From Pseudeuparius sepicola (taxonomy: Eukaryota > Arthropoda > Insecta > Coleoptera > Anthribidae), in contig OY987308.1 of NCBI GenBank assembly GCA_963920635.1, positions 3,724,225 through 3,788,224 on the forward strand: a stretch of 64,000 nt of DNA, in the 5' to 3' direction. Position numbers and translations under genes: made by a program. The notes beneath the pieces were generated by a model, which saw only the letters and a list, made by a program, of their open reading frames with translations, had not been told where the DNA came from and did not search any database. Shown here in pieces: positions 25,210-35,633 of this stretch (its first letter is position 1; every line of letters starts with the position of its first letter).

Positions 25210-27859
25210 CATTCCGAAAATATTTTCCAATATACAGGATGATCCAATAAGTAGTGGCAACACAAAGTTTTTTTTTATGGAACATCACGTAATTTGCTAC
25301 ATTTTTAGAAAGCCCTTAAAGAGTATGTTCTTTTTGGTACAAGATACTAAGGGTCTATCTTTAAAGGTTAGGGAGGTATTTTAATTTTAAACGAAAAAAG
25401 GGGCCACTTTTACTCAAAAACCAAATAAGATTGTGAGCTATAACTTGGACTGGAGATTGCCTGTTACGCCTAGTTAACAATTTTTGACCGATATTGAGAT
25501 AAAGTTCTGAAGAACACACCAGGCGATTCACTTACGCAAATCCTAAGTTTTCTCGCTAATTTTAAATGAAACACCCCGTATTTTATTACATGCTTGGAGA
25601 GTAGATTCTTTTTGGTATAGGCAAAGAGGATACAAGAATATAGAGAGTCAAATATGTCAAATGGAGCCCAACTTTAAAAAGTAATTACATAATCCATTGT
25701 AGGTCTCAGTGGATCTTCTTTCCAAATTTTAAATTAATCTATAATAAATGAAGAACGCAATCTACTTCATAATTTATCTGAACGATCTTATCGTGTGTGT
25801 GAAAAATTATATAAAAGTTGGGCTCCATTTGACATATTTGACAAGACGAACTCTCTATATTCTGGTATCCTCTTTGGTATAGGGTATTATGGGTCTAACT
25901 TTAAAGGTTAGGGAGTTATTTCCATTTTATTCTAAAATAAGGGCTTTAAAAGGGCCGATTACATGATTAGGGTGTCAAAATATCACTTTTAAAGCTGTAA
26001 AAAATAAAAAGACATATTCTTGTTAATTTTTGGTGTATTGGAAATAGTTAAAAACCTACCTGAAACGCCATAAATAAATAACATAAGCCGATGTCAGAAT
26101 TTATTATGCGGAAACATTATTTCTTCATGTGCAGTAGCTTTTTTATTATTGATGGCGTTACAGGTAGGTTTTCAACTATTTCCAATACACCAAAAATTAA
26201 CAAGAATGTCTTTTATTTTTTACAGCTTTAAAAGCGACATTTTGACACCCTAATCAAATAGGATAAACAATATCCAGAATGAAAAGTCTACGCCATTGCC
26301 GGTAGAATGCTTTTATCACGCAGACCAGAATCACTAAAGAATGGAATGCGAGGAATGCATCAGGGATGTACTCAAATATATTGGGAATTCCACCAGATTT
26401 GGGATTTCCCAGAATTCTTTACCTGCGTACTTTGCCATCAGTGTGTACCCTTTTCTACTGTTTACTGTTTATTGTCTGTGCACAGAGGTTATAACAATAT
26501 CCAAACCATTAATGTAAGAAAATAATTTAATCCCGGTCCTGTGTCCCATCGATTTTATAGGGCGTGGTCTAAAATAAAGAAGTAACGTGACTTCAAAGTG
26601 AGATTCTATTGGAGAATGAGTTTGTACAAAAAACGAAAGTCACTACCGCCGAGATCAAAGGCGCCAACAGGAAGACTTACAACTGGGTATTCCCTGAACT
26701 GTGCCCTAATCGTGTAATCAGCCCTTTAAAGAACTTTTTTAGAATAAAATGGAAATAACTCAATAATCTTTACAGTGAGACCCATAATACCCTATACCAA
26801 AAAGTAGCTATTCGTTAAGGGCTTTTAAGGGCTTTCCAAACATGTAATAAAATACATTCTTGTTAATTTTTGGTGTATTGGAAATAGTTGAAAACCTACC
26901 TGTAACGCCATCAATAATAAAAAAGCTACTGCACATGAAGAAATAATGTTTCCGCATAATAAATTCTGACATCGGCTTATGTTATTTATTTATGGCGTTT
27001 CAGGTAGGTTTTTAACTATTTCCAATACACCAAAAATTAACAAGAATATGTCTTTTTATTTTTTACAGCTTTAAAAGTGATATTTTGACACCCTAATCAT
27101 GTAATCGGCCCTTTTAAAGCCCTTATTTTAGAATAAAATGGAAATAACTCCCTAACCTTTAAAGTTAGACCCATAATACCCTATACCAAAGAGGATACCA
27201 GAATATAGAGTTCATCTTGTCAAATATGTCAAATGGAGACCAACTTTTATGTAATTTTTCACACACACGATAAGATCGTTCAGATAAATTATGAAGTAGA
27301 TTGCGTTCTTCATTTATTATAGATTGATTTAAAATTTGGAAAGAAGATCCACTGAGACCTACAACGGATTATGTAATTACTTTTTAAAGTTGGGCTCCAT
27401 TTGACATATTTGACTCTCTATATTCTTGTATCCTCTTTGCCTATACCAAAAAGAATCTACTCTCCAAGCATGTAATAAAATACGGGGTGTTTCATTTAAA
27501 ATTAGCGAGTAAACTTAGGATTTGCGTAAGTGAATCACCCGGTAGGTTCTTCAGAACTTTATCTCAATATCGGTCCAAAATTGTTAAGTAGGCGTAACAG
27601 GCAATCTCCAGTCCAAGTTATAGCCCAAAATCTCATTTGTTTTTTTAAGTAAAAGTGGCACCTTTTTTCGTTTAAAATTAAAATAACTCCCTAACCTTTA
27701 AACATAGGCCCTTAATATCCTGTACCAAAAAGAACATACTCTTTAAGGGCTTTCTAAGAATGTAACAAAACACGGGGTTTTCCATTTAAAAAAACATAAC
27801 TTTGGGTCGCCACTACTTTTTGGATCACCCTGTATATTGGAAAATATATTTTCGGAATG
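25210..27859. mobile_element. 2.6-kb foldback element in ZAD intron 2
   Basis: The left arm (25210 to about 26215) and the right arm (about 26853-27859) are inverted copies of each other. Examples are tacaggatgatcc at 25233 against ggatcaccctgta ending at 27834, and gattacatgattagggtgtc against gacaccctaatcatgtaatc. Inside each arm there is a second, nested palindrome built on acctacctg-aacgccat and its complement. The unpaired centre is about 640 bp and has no recognised protein. Such termini (tacagg...cctgta) occur on many short Tc1/mariner-type insect elements. The transcript of the ZAD gene could fold here into a hairpin of about 1 kb. Confidence 0.75.
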
Positions 27860-28080
27860 TAGTACTCATATTTCTCAACAAGTTTTGTCTATACTTTTTT
27901 CTAGCATTAACAATGTAGAACCTGTATATGTCTTAATCGTAAGAAAAGAGTTGAATCTAGTTTTGTTGCAACTTAAAACATTCGTACTAAATTTTAAAAA
28001 CATGCCAATAAAAAAAATGGGGAATAACACACGGTTTTTCTGCAATTAAAACGAAAATCGCAAACCGAACATCCACTCAC

Positions 28081-28413
28081 CACTTCGGCGAGGCACACGT
28101 CCAGCATGCCGCTCAGGTACGCGTCCGGCTCGCTCGGCCTCAGCGCCGTGAAGCTGTCGCAGTCGATCGGCCCCAGGCACGTCCTGCACAGCCGATCCTT
28201 GGCCTTGCCGTCGACGGAGTCCGCGTTCTCGCCCCCTCCGGGATCCCTCTCCCCCGTCAGCGCCGCCCTCAGGCCGAGCCGGCCCCTACGCCTGCCCACC
28301 TTCTCCCGGACCTGCCCCTCGTGGTCCAGCACGTTCGACTTGAACTCGAAGAGGCGCGCGAGCGACTTCCGGCATTCGGTGCAGGTGGACGGGTCCTCGG
28401 ACACGTCCAAGTT
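28081..28413 (-). CDS. ZAD gene exon 2: end of ZAD 1 and start of ZAD 2
   Basis: The exon is flanked by acceptor ccttttccccag and donor gtgagtgg, both phase 0. It encodes residues 36-146. Residues 36-65 complete ZAD 1 with the second Cys pair (CTEC, 46 and 49) and a helix holding LFEFKSNVL, which matches the ZAD dimerisation helix. A basic/Gly-rich linker (residues about 66-105) follows. Then RLCRTCLGPID (Cys 111 and 114) opens ZAD 2. The exon therefore contains the end of one ZAD and the beginning of the next. ZAD domains bind one zinc with four Cys and mediate dimerisation of insect zinc-finger proteins. Confidence 0.85.
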
Positions 28414-28512
28414 CTGGGGAAAAGGGGACGCTGATATTAGATTCTTTTGGCTACTTTCCAACCCTGTTTATGGATATATGCCAATAATTGATCAGATTCA
28501 TCTTGGTCTATA

Positions 28513-30021
28513 GAATAGAATAGAATAGTGTTTATTGGTGCTACCAAATACAGGATTTTTACACAAGTCAACAATAGTCAATAATTTACAATGAAAGTAC
28601 AATACACAAGTCAACAACTCAAAATGAAAGTACAATATCCAATTTATGATACGAGACTAAGAAACACACAGAGTGGAACTTACACAAATATCATTATTTC
28701 ATCTTAACTACACATTAAAATATAAACTTATACACTCCATTTAAATATAACTACAACACATATAAAATCATTCATTCATTCACCGAGTAGAAAGCTCTGC
28801 TCAACAGATACCTTTTAACAATCTTAGAAAATCTATTTAAAGGTGTTGCCCTTACAGTACCAGGCAACAAATTGTAAATCATAGGACCATAATAAGAGAC
28901 TCCATTCCTAGTCTTATATATTCTATGAGATTCAACATATATATTTGATTTGTTTCGTGTATCATAAGCATGTATACCCTCATGTGTATCGTAAGTAGGA
29001 GAGTTTTTATGAACATACATTAAGCACTGGAAAATATAAAGGCAAGGCACCGTAAGAATTCCTAGCTTTATGTAGGATTGCCTACAATCATCGCGATAGT
29101 CAACTACATCCAGAATTCTAACCGCTCGGCGTTGAAGTCCGAAAATTCTATTTGTCGTACTGCAATGACCCCAAATAATTAGCGCATAGGAGATACGACT
29201 CTGGATGAGAGCGTGAAAGACTCCCACCAGTGATCTCATAGGCAACCTGGAAGCCACACATCTAAGACCATAGACACTAGAAGAGAGCACCTTAGCCAGG
29301 CACCCCGTGTGCATGTCCCACGTTAATTTCTGATCAATGTGAAGCCCAAGGTACTTCACACTCTTGCTCTGATGCACCTCCAGCTCACGCAGAGAATAAA
29401 TCATTTGGACAGTATTCTCCAAGTTCAGACTAAGTTTATTTGAATCAAACCACCCCTTTGTCCTCGAACGCGCAGCCCCCAGTCCGCTGAGCAGGACAGC
29501 CTCTGTTTCGCCCTTGATGACAGCATTTGTATCGTCAGCAAACAGAATATACTGTATATTATGATTAGTACCAAGCTCAGTGATATCATTTACATAGATC
29601 AAAAACAATGTAGGTCCTAAAACAGACCCCTGTGGTACGCCATGTTTTATAGAGAGCAAAGTAGAATTTATTTCCTGGTAATTTACCATTTGTTTTCTAT
29701 TTGTAAGGTAAGACGAAATGAGATCAACAGAGTCCCTTGCAAAACCATATCTCTGAAGCTTCCCGATCAGCAGACCCGAGGACACGCAATCAAATGCTTT
29801 AGTCAGATCACAGAACATGACACCAACATGCTGAAGGTAGAAAAGGTAGCTCGAAAGCCAAACTGTGTCTTGTTAAATAACTCATTTATGTCGAAATAGT
29901 CAGTTATTTGTTTTTTGATTGCCTTTTCAAACACCTTTCCTAATACTGGCATTATAGAAATTGGCCTGTAGTTAGACCGCTCATCAACGGGACCCTTCTT
30001 GTGTACAGAAAATCCAAACAA
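28513..30021 (-). pseudogene. 5'-truncated LINE in ZAD intron 1, same orientation
   Basis: The main frame (29818-28772) reads FCDLTKAFDCV (RT motif A), HGVPQGSVLGP and LFADDTNAVIKG (catalytic box), then the thumb and C-terminus with KYLGLHIDQKLTWD and the LINE tail ending at 28772. An upstream frame (30021-29803) supplies KKGPVDERSNYRPISIMP and QFGFRATFST; a frameshift near 29815 separates the two. The endonuclease domain is absent. The 3' end terminates in (ttcta)n units at about 28515-28530 on the minus strand. The copy is fairly young and sits inside the first ZAD intron without touching the splice sites. Confidence 0.8.
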
Positions 30022-30246
30022 ATTTTAATATTTTTAGCATTCTTTTTCTTATACCAAAAACATGTTGTCCTTGGCCGAGAAAAACAATTGAAAACTGTCA
30101 GCGAATGTTTTCATCGCCTCCTAGGACCGCACATACAACCAAAACAAAAGACGATGTCGAACAGCGAACGGCCATCTTGAAACCAAGGGCCAATAATCGT
30201 TATTCTGAAAAAACCAAAAAGACCCGCAGGTTTACGAAATTCTTAC

Positions 30247-30351
30247 CAGTTCGGGGGCCACGACCTGCACCATGTCCCTGGCCTCCCCAACCAGGGGCTT
30301 CGCCTCACCCCCGGTCGTAATTAAATCTAAACACAGCCGGCACACCTCCAT
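30247..30351 (-). CDS. ZAD gene exon 1: start codon and first half of ZAD 1
   Basis: An ATG at 30351 starts a 35-codon exon that ends at donor gtaagaat (30246). The peptide begins MEVCRLCLDL and contains Cys 4 and Cys 7, the canonical CRLC opening of a ZAD. The remainder ends VAPEL, where ZAD families place the segment before the second Cys pair. The downstream acceptor in exon 2 is phase 0, as is this donor, and the joined domain has standard length. GC content rises sharply compared with flanking DNA. Upstream (30352-30440) I see no clear TATA box. Confidence 0.85.
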
Positions 30352-30964
30352 CGTTGCGAGGAATTATCTGGTTTTGTACAATTTTAAACTACTTAAAAAT
30401 TCGTCCTTACTAACTAGTTTAACGCTTAAAATACTGTGTGGGGTGCTTTAGCAGGTGTTTTTCCGTTTCTTCGTGGAACTTTTGCACTTTTTCCATCTAC
30501 GAGCCTGAGCACTTCTGCACCGAAGCATAGCAACAGCAAAAATGGCGGTTTTCCATATTTTGTGTATTCCCTTTAGCACTTTGGCGTTGGCGCGATATTT
30601 GAGCGGGCTTTCTCCACAGCGCATGCGCATTAAAAAAAACGTTATTTCAACACAGGCGAAGTCACTTTTTATGACAGTAAAGCTAGCGCCCGAAATATAG
30701 AGATATAAAAATAAATTAAGCTCAAACACAGCCTCAAAAAAGTAAATCAGGAAATCCAAATTTTACAATGGCTTTCACCACACCAAAATAACATAAATAA
30801 AGTCAATACAGGGAACTGACAGAACAAAGTAAGGTTAGAATAAACCGCTTATAGCAATCGCAAGCGACCAAGCGCAAAATTTTTACGCTCGCTAATTTTG
30901 CAATCCGCTGAAATCTAGCGAAACCGTTCAAAGCGCGCAAGCATAAAACCGCTTGCAAGCGATT

Positions 30965-31537
30965 GCAATCGCGGTAAAATTTTCCTTTGGTGTATGTCTG
31001 CCCCGATTTTGTTGAAATTTTGGCTACCCCCCTATTTTCGAGGTCCCTGAACACGAATCTGACCTCAGTTTTCGGCGCTCGGCCGAAGTTTCCCAGAAAA
31101 TGAATTTTCAAATTTCCTTTTGACACCCCACTTTTAACAGGGTTATTTGTGTTATAATTGAGATGAATTTAGCTCAAATTGATCACCACTCTATATTGCA
31201 CCCTTTGCCACCTCGAAACTTCGCGAAAATCCGCGGAAAAACCGAAATTTTGAAAGATTTTTGCCGTGTTGACGCCCGGCCCGGCCGCTGTTTTCGCCCG
31301 ACAGGCGGCGCGCGAGCTGCATACACTAAAAATTCATCCGGATTATAACTACAAATATCGCCGTGAAAAGCGAGGTGTCAAAGGAAATTTGAAAATTCAT
31401 TTTCTCGGAAACTACGTCCGAGCGCCGAAAACTGAGGTCAGATTCGTGTTCAGGGACCTCGAAAATAGGGGGGTAGCCAAAATTTCAACAAAATCGGGGC
31501 AGACATACACCAAAGGAAAGTTTTACCGCAATGGCTT
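30965..31537. repeat. Inverted repeat with 170-bp arms upstream of the ZAD gene
   Basis: Left arm about 30965-31135 and right arm about 31368-31537 are near-perfect inverse complements. Both contain ggtgtatgtctgccccgatttt, gctaccccccta, cgaggtccctgaacacgaatctgac and their complements. Each arm can be read as the same short peptide, but in opposite strands, which is a by-product of the palindrome. Adjacent sequence 30840-30965 holds several aagcgattgcaatcgc-like words. It is probably a non-autonomous DNA element. Confidence 0.7.
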
Positions 31538-31784
31538 TGCCGTCATTTAAACGCACCCACTACTGTGGTGAAAAAAACTATAGGTATGTTTTATTGGTGT
31601 CACTGTGAATCGAGGCCAACGATAAAAGTAGGCCTTGCTGTGAATGTGGTGACATCTGTGAACCCGTTTTATTGTCCCTTGTTTTTCTGTCACTAGATTT
31701 ACCAGTATTACTAGTGAAGCACCAATAAAACGCAGCTTATGATACTTTTTCTATCAATAATGGTTTCGATATTTTTGAAAAAAC

Positions 31785-32274
31785 TATCGATAGTATCGTC
31801 GTCACTGCGCTCTGCACGTTCGTAGACTTTTTTTAATTATAAAAAAGACATTAAAAACTGCAAAAACAAACATTTAACAAAAACTGGCATTTAGATTGAT
31901 TTGATGATCTTCACAAAAAAAAATTAAAGACACATTATGACAATAAAAAATGTAATGATGATTGGGTACTCAGGGTACCCCAATGAAAAAAAGCAATTTA
32001 TTACTAATAACATTAATATAAGTTGTCATATAAAATATACAAACTTTCTTTAAACAAAAACAAAAAAATAGTTTCAAAAAACGCGCGATAAATAACATCT
32101 GATCATGCGCAAGAGCAGGAGAGCCTCCCGGAGATATATAAAAAATATTTCCCAGAACTATGATTTTGTGCATTTTAAAAAAAACTGTTATTCGACAATA
32201 GGTGCTCAAATGGTACCACTTGTAACGATAGCATCGATAATCCAGAAGTACTATCGATATCGATACTATCGATA
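31785..32274. other. TATCGATA cluster at the ends of a probable non-autonomous element
   Basis: Four perfect TATCGATA octamers occur, one at 31785-31792 and three packed in 32252-32274. The left and right groups are inverse complements (cactatcgatagtatcg). TATCGATA is the DREF response element in Drosophila. Here the pattern is more simply explained as the inverted ends of a small repeat element. No convincing gene lies between them. Confidence 0.4.
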
Positions 32275-32334
32275 GTGCCCACCCTACCTCAACCTGTACT
32301 CTAACTAAAACCTAACCTAAAGGCCGGTCCACAC

Positions 32335-33307
32335 CATAGAGATCATATATAGATAGAGTTCTAATAAGTCTCTTTTATGGCAAATTGTGGATTTGCGCAT
32401 GGGCCTATGGAACATGTGCATTAGACCTTCAGACCGCGCAATTCAAAACAGTGGTTGTTTTTCTGAATTACTATCTCCCTACAAACTTGTTTATTGATAA
32501 TAAATTAAGCTCACCTCTCACCTCAGCGTGGACTGGTCAAGACTTCGATAACTACAACTATAGTAAAATCGAGCAACTCTTACGCATCGATAAAATTATT
32601 TATGGCAGTGTCAAAATAGCTGAAAACAACAAGGTAAAACCGCGTAACTACACTTTTGCGATCGAGTACGTTCCTGTTGCCGACTCGGGTAAAACTTTGT
32701 AGCCTACCGACCAATCGCGGATCGTCATTGAACACGTGGTTCTATATACGCCAGGCGCACGGATTGCTCGATTATAGTATAGGTTCGTTTATACTTATAA
32801 AACTAGTTTCGTCCACACTACTAGAATTTGTTTCACTGATGCTTGAACTTGACTTGCTTTCATCTACCTTTATAACTTTAACACTAAAAGAAATAAGCTA
32901 TACTATACTTAAATGATGGTTTAGGTGGTTTTAATAGAAGAGTTGGTACCGCATTTTCAAATAGCTGCGTTTTGACTCGTTTCGTTTTTAAACACTCTGG
33001 TGTAACATGAGCAGAACACATTCCAGATGATCAGTTAATTAGATAAAACACTCAAACAACTAAAACGCGAAGAAACAGCTGAAAATCGAAAAAATTTTGC
33101 CACAAAGCGTCTATGATGCAAACAACGGTAGGTTATACTTAGTTTCTCAAAACACTACCTCAAATTGCAAATGCCTATTGCTGCTGGGCCTATTTATTAC
33201 TATTTTTTACTATTTTATGATTTTAAATTCGTCAAAGATTTTCCGCGCATCCTATGTATAATAAAAACATCGTCCAGCACTCTCCCTATATATATATGAT
33301 CTCTATG
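32335..33307. mobile_element. 0.97-kb TIR element with 9-bp target duplication
   Basis: The element starts catagagatcatatata and ends tatatatgatctctatg. It is flanked on both sides by the direct repeat ggtccacac (32326-32334 and 33308-33316). A 9-bp duplication with terminal inverted repeats suggests a Mutator-like or similar transposase. The interior has a 106-codon open frame at 32385-32702 with no recognised domain, so the element is most likely non-autonomous. The host sequence interrupted (ggccggtccacac...gcaacgatg) itself looks like the end of another repeat. Confidence 0.6.
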
Positions 33308-33319
33308 GGTCCACACGCA

Positions 33320-34480
33320 ACGATGTATTGTACGATTTGCATGCGCAAGTAAATCGTTACAGAAAAATCGTTACAAATTCAGTACGTCCACATTATAACA
33401 ACTTATTGTAGTAAAGCTGCAATTTTCGCTTGATACTATAATGGTGGAGGAAGTGTTTTTCGAGTTTTTTGACGTTTTGTTTAAATGTTAAAAGGAAAAG
33501 AGAAATCAGGAAACGTTTAAATAGGACTAGATGGTCTAGAGCATGGTTATTACAACGAAGTGTATTTTCCCATTGAATTCTATTATAAAATTATGCGAAA
33601 TGGTCGACATATTTTTTAACAAATTTAAAATAAATCAGTTGGTCCTGTTTTTGTGGGCCGAGTATGGATAATGGTCTTTAGCTGCCGAATCCAACAAGTT
33701 GAATACTACCGTTGAGTGAGGTTATTCCTTCATTCAAAGCATTGAGTTAGGATACTACAACCGTAGATAGATCATATACCTTTAGCTCAGAAAAATAAAA
33801 AACATAGAAATGGCATCTATAGATTGAAATGTTTGTAAGGGGTAGCACTTTTTATACTCTATTATTTATTTACTAGTTAAAGTTTAACAGCGTTGCCAAT
33901 AATTCATAATGAAAAACTTATTTCTCTGGTAAATTAAGATAATCTTCAAGATCAAATTGCAAATAATAGTTTTGCAACAGTGGTTTCCGTTGTATGTAGG
34001 GACTAGGGACATACCCAATCAGTTGCAAATACGATTGCTTTGACGTAAATAATGGTAGATAATAGGTATATGATATTTATGTATTGATGAGATAAGGTCT
34101 GCCTGACTAATAGGTGAATCTAGTATTTATAATTATCTAGACACTTATTATGCAGTATTTCTATACTACGTGTAGTACTTTAATCTGTGATATAACTAAG
34201 GAAACAATAATATACCTACAATAATTACCAATACCAATCGCACAATCTGACAAACGCGCAAATCGGTCAAGAGTATGCCTCACCTTGTGTTTGACTGTTG
34301 TTTGACATAACTGGTGCTGTGTCTTTCAGAAGCAATTTTTCGCTGTTTTTAAGTGTTTCTTAAGTATTCGTCGGTTTAAAATGCTTATATAGACAATTAA
34401 GTTATACGTTAAGGGCAAAAAAGTGTATTGTTTGCAAATCAAGCAACTCGCCACAGGAGGTTACATATCATGCATAAGTA
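33320..34480. other. Non-coding stretch
   Basis: I see no gene or well-defined element. Scattered phrases such as gatagatcatatacc recall the neighbouring element ends. Confidence 0.4.
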
Positions 34481-35200
34481 CATAGGCGTATCTAGTTCGG
34501 GGCACGGTAAAAGATACCTTTACCACCAGAGGGAAAATAATTCTAAACATGGGTATCAAACGAAAGGGCTCGACGGGTAGAAAACAATAAGGTGAATAAA
34601 GGTCATAATAAATTCTTCACAACATCCTCGACATGGGTATCAAATGAAAGGACTTGAAGAGTAGAAAACGATAAGGTGACTGACGTCATACTAAATCCAA
34701 TAGGGCGGGTGCCCGATGCCCCAAGATGGCAGATTAAATTTCTTTACCGCCCTTCTGAGATTGGAATCAAATAGGTAAGTACCTACTAAAAAAGGACAAA
34801 ATAAAATAAATAAAAAAAAACCTTTTTAAAAACAAGCTTTTATTTAAGTAAGCCATTTACTAAAACGGATAAAATAAGTTTAGGTTTTCGTTAAGATAAT
34901 TCAATGCCAAACTGCGACAAGCTTTTTTAAATCAAAAAGCTTGTCACGCAAACTGTAAAGAAAATATATTCTTTGGCATTTACTTGCTTATCAAGTAATC
35001 ACTGTCCAATAAAATTAATTGGTACCTACTTTTATGAACATCTCGCGCGACGACCTTTTTCATTTAAAAAAGCTTGCCACAGGGTGGCATTGAATTATCT
35101 TAACGAACACCTAAACTTATTTTATCCGTTTTTTTTTATATTGTGTTCGCCGAACAATCTCCAACTAGTAACTGTCAATAACATTGATAAGTTTGAATTT
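34480..35200. repeat. Dispersed repeat cluster with inverted arms
   Basis: Two direct copies of catgggtatcaaa-gaaagg-ct-ga-gggtagaaaac occur at about 34550 and 34627. An inverted pair, about 34866-34930 and 35064-35128, contains ggataaaataagtttaggt / cctaaacttattttatcc and attcaatgcca / tggcattgaat. The end (aactagtaactgtcaataacattga) matches the repeat near 49910. This is a mixture of non-autonomous repeats with no gene. Confidence 0.6.
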
Positions 35201-35633
35201 TAGAATTGACGCGTACTAGTTGTACCTGGGGTTATACTTCAATTTTTATTAAAAAAAATTGAGATATAAAGGCAAATATATTTTTTCCTATTTTTTTAAC
35301 TATTTTAAAAAATAAGAGGTACGCCACTGCCTTGTAATCGTTAGCACCAGATCTGTCACCCGAACTGTAAACATTATTTTTTTATTATGGTAACAAACTT
35401 GCCGATACGAAGCCAGTTCTACGTTTTTTATTTTTCTGAGACCTTTAGCAACTACAGGTATGTGAGATAGATCTACGACTACAACAACAAAACAAAAATA
35501 TATTTTGTGACTAACTAAATAAACAACTTTGAAAAGTTTGTTGTAACTTGTGCAATATTTATTACTTATATTTGCATTCTATTTTAGGTTTGCATTTGAG
35601 TATAAAACTTGAAAAAATTACGGAAATAATTAC

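Noticed and set aside
31163..31550. Protein-coding gene at the inverted repeat near 31.3 kb
   Set aside because: The same peptide is encoded on the opposite strand at 30.8-31.1 kb because the sequence is palindromic; there is no sign of selection on a protein.
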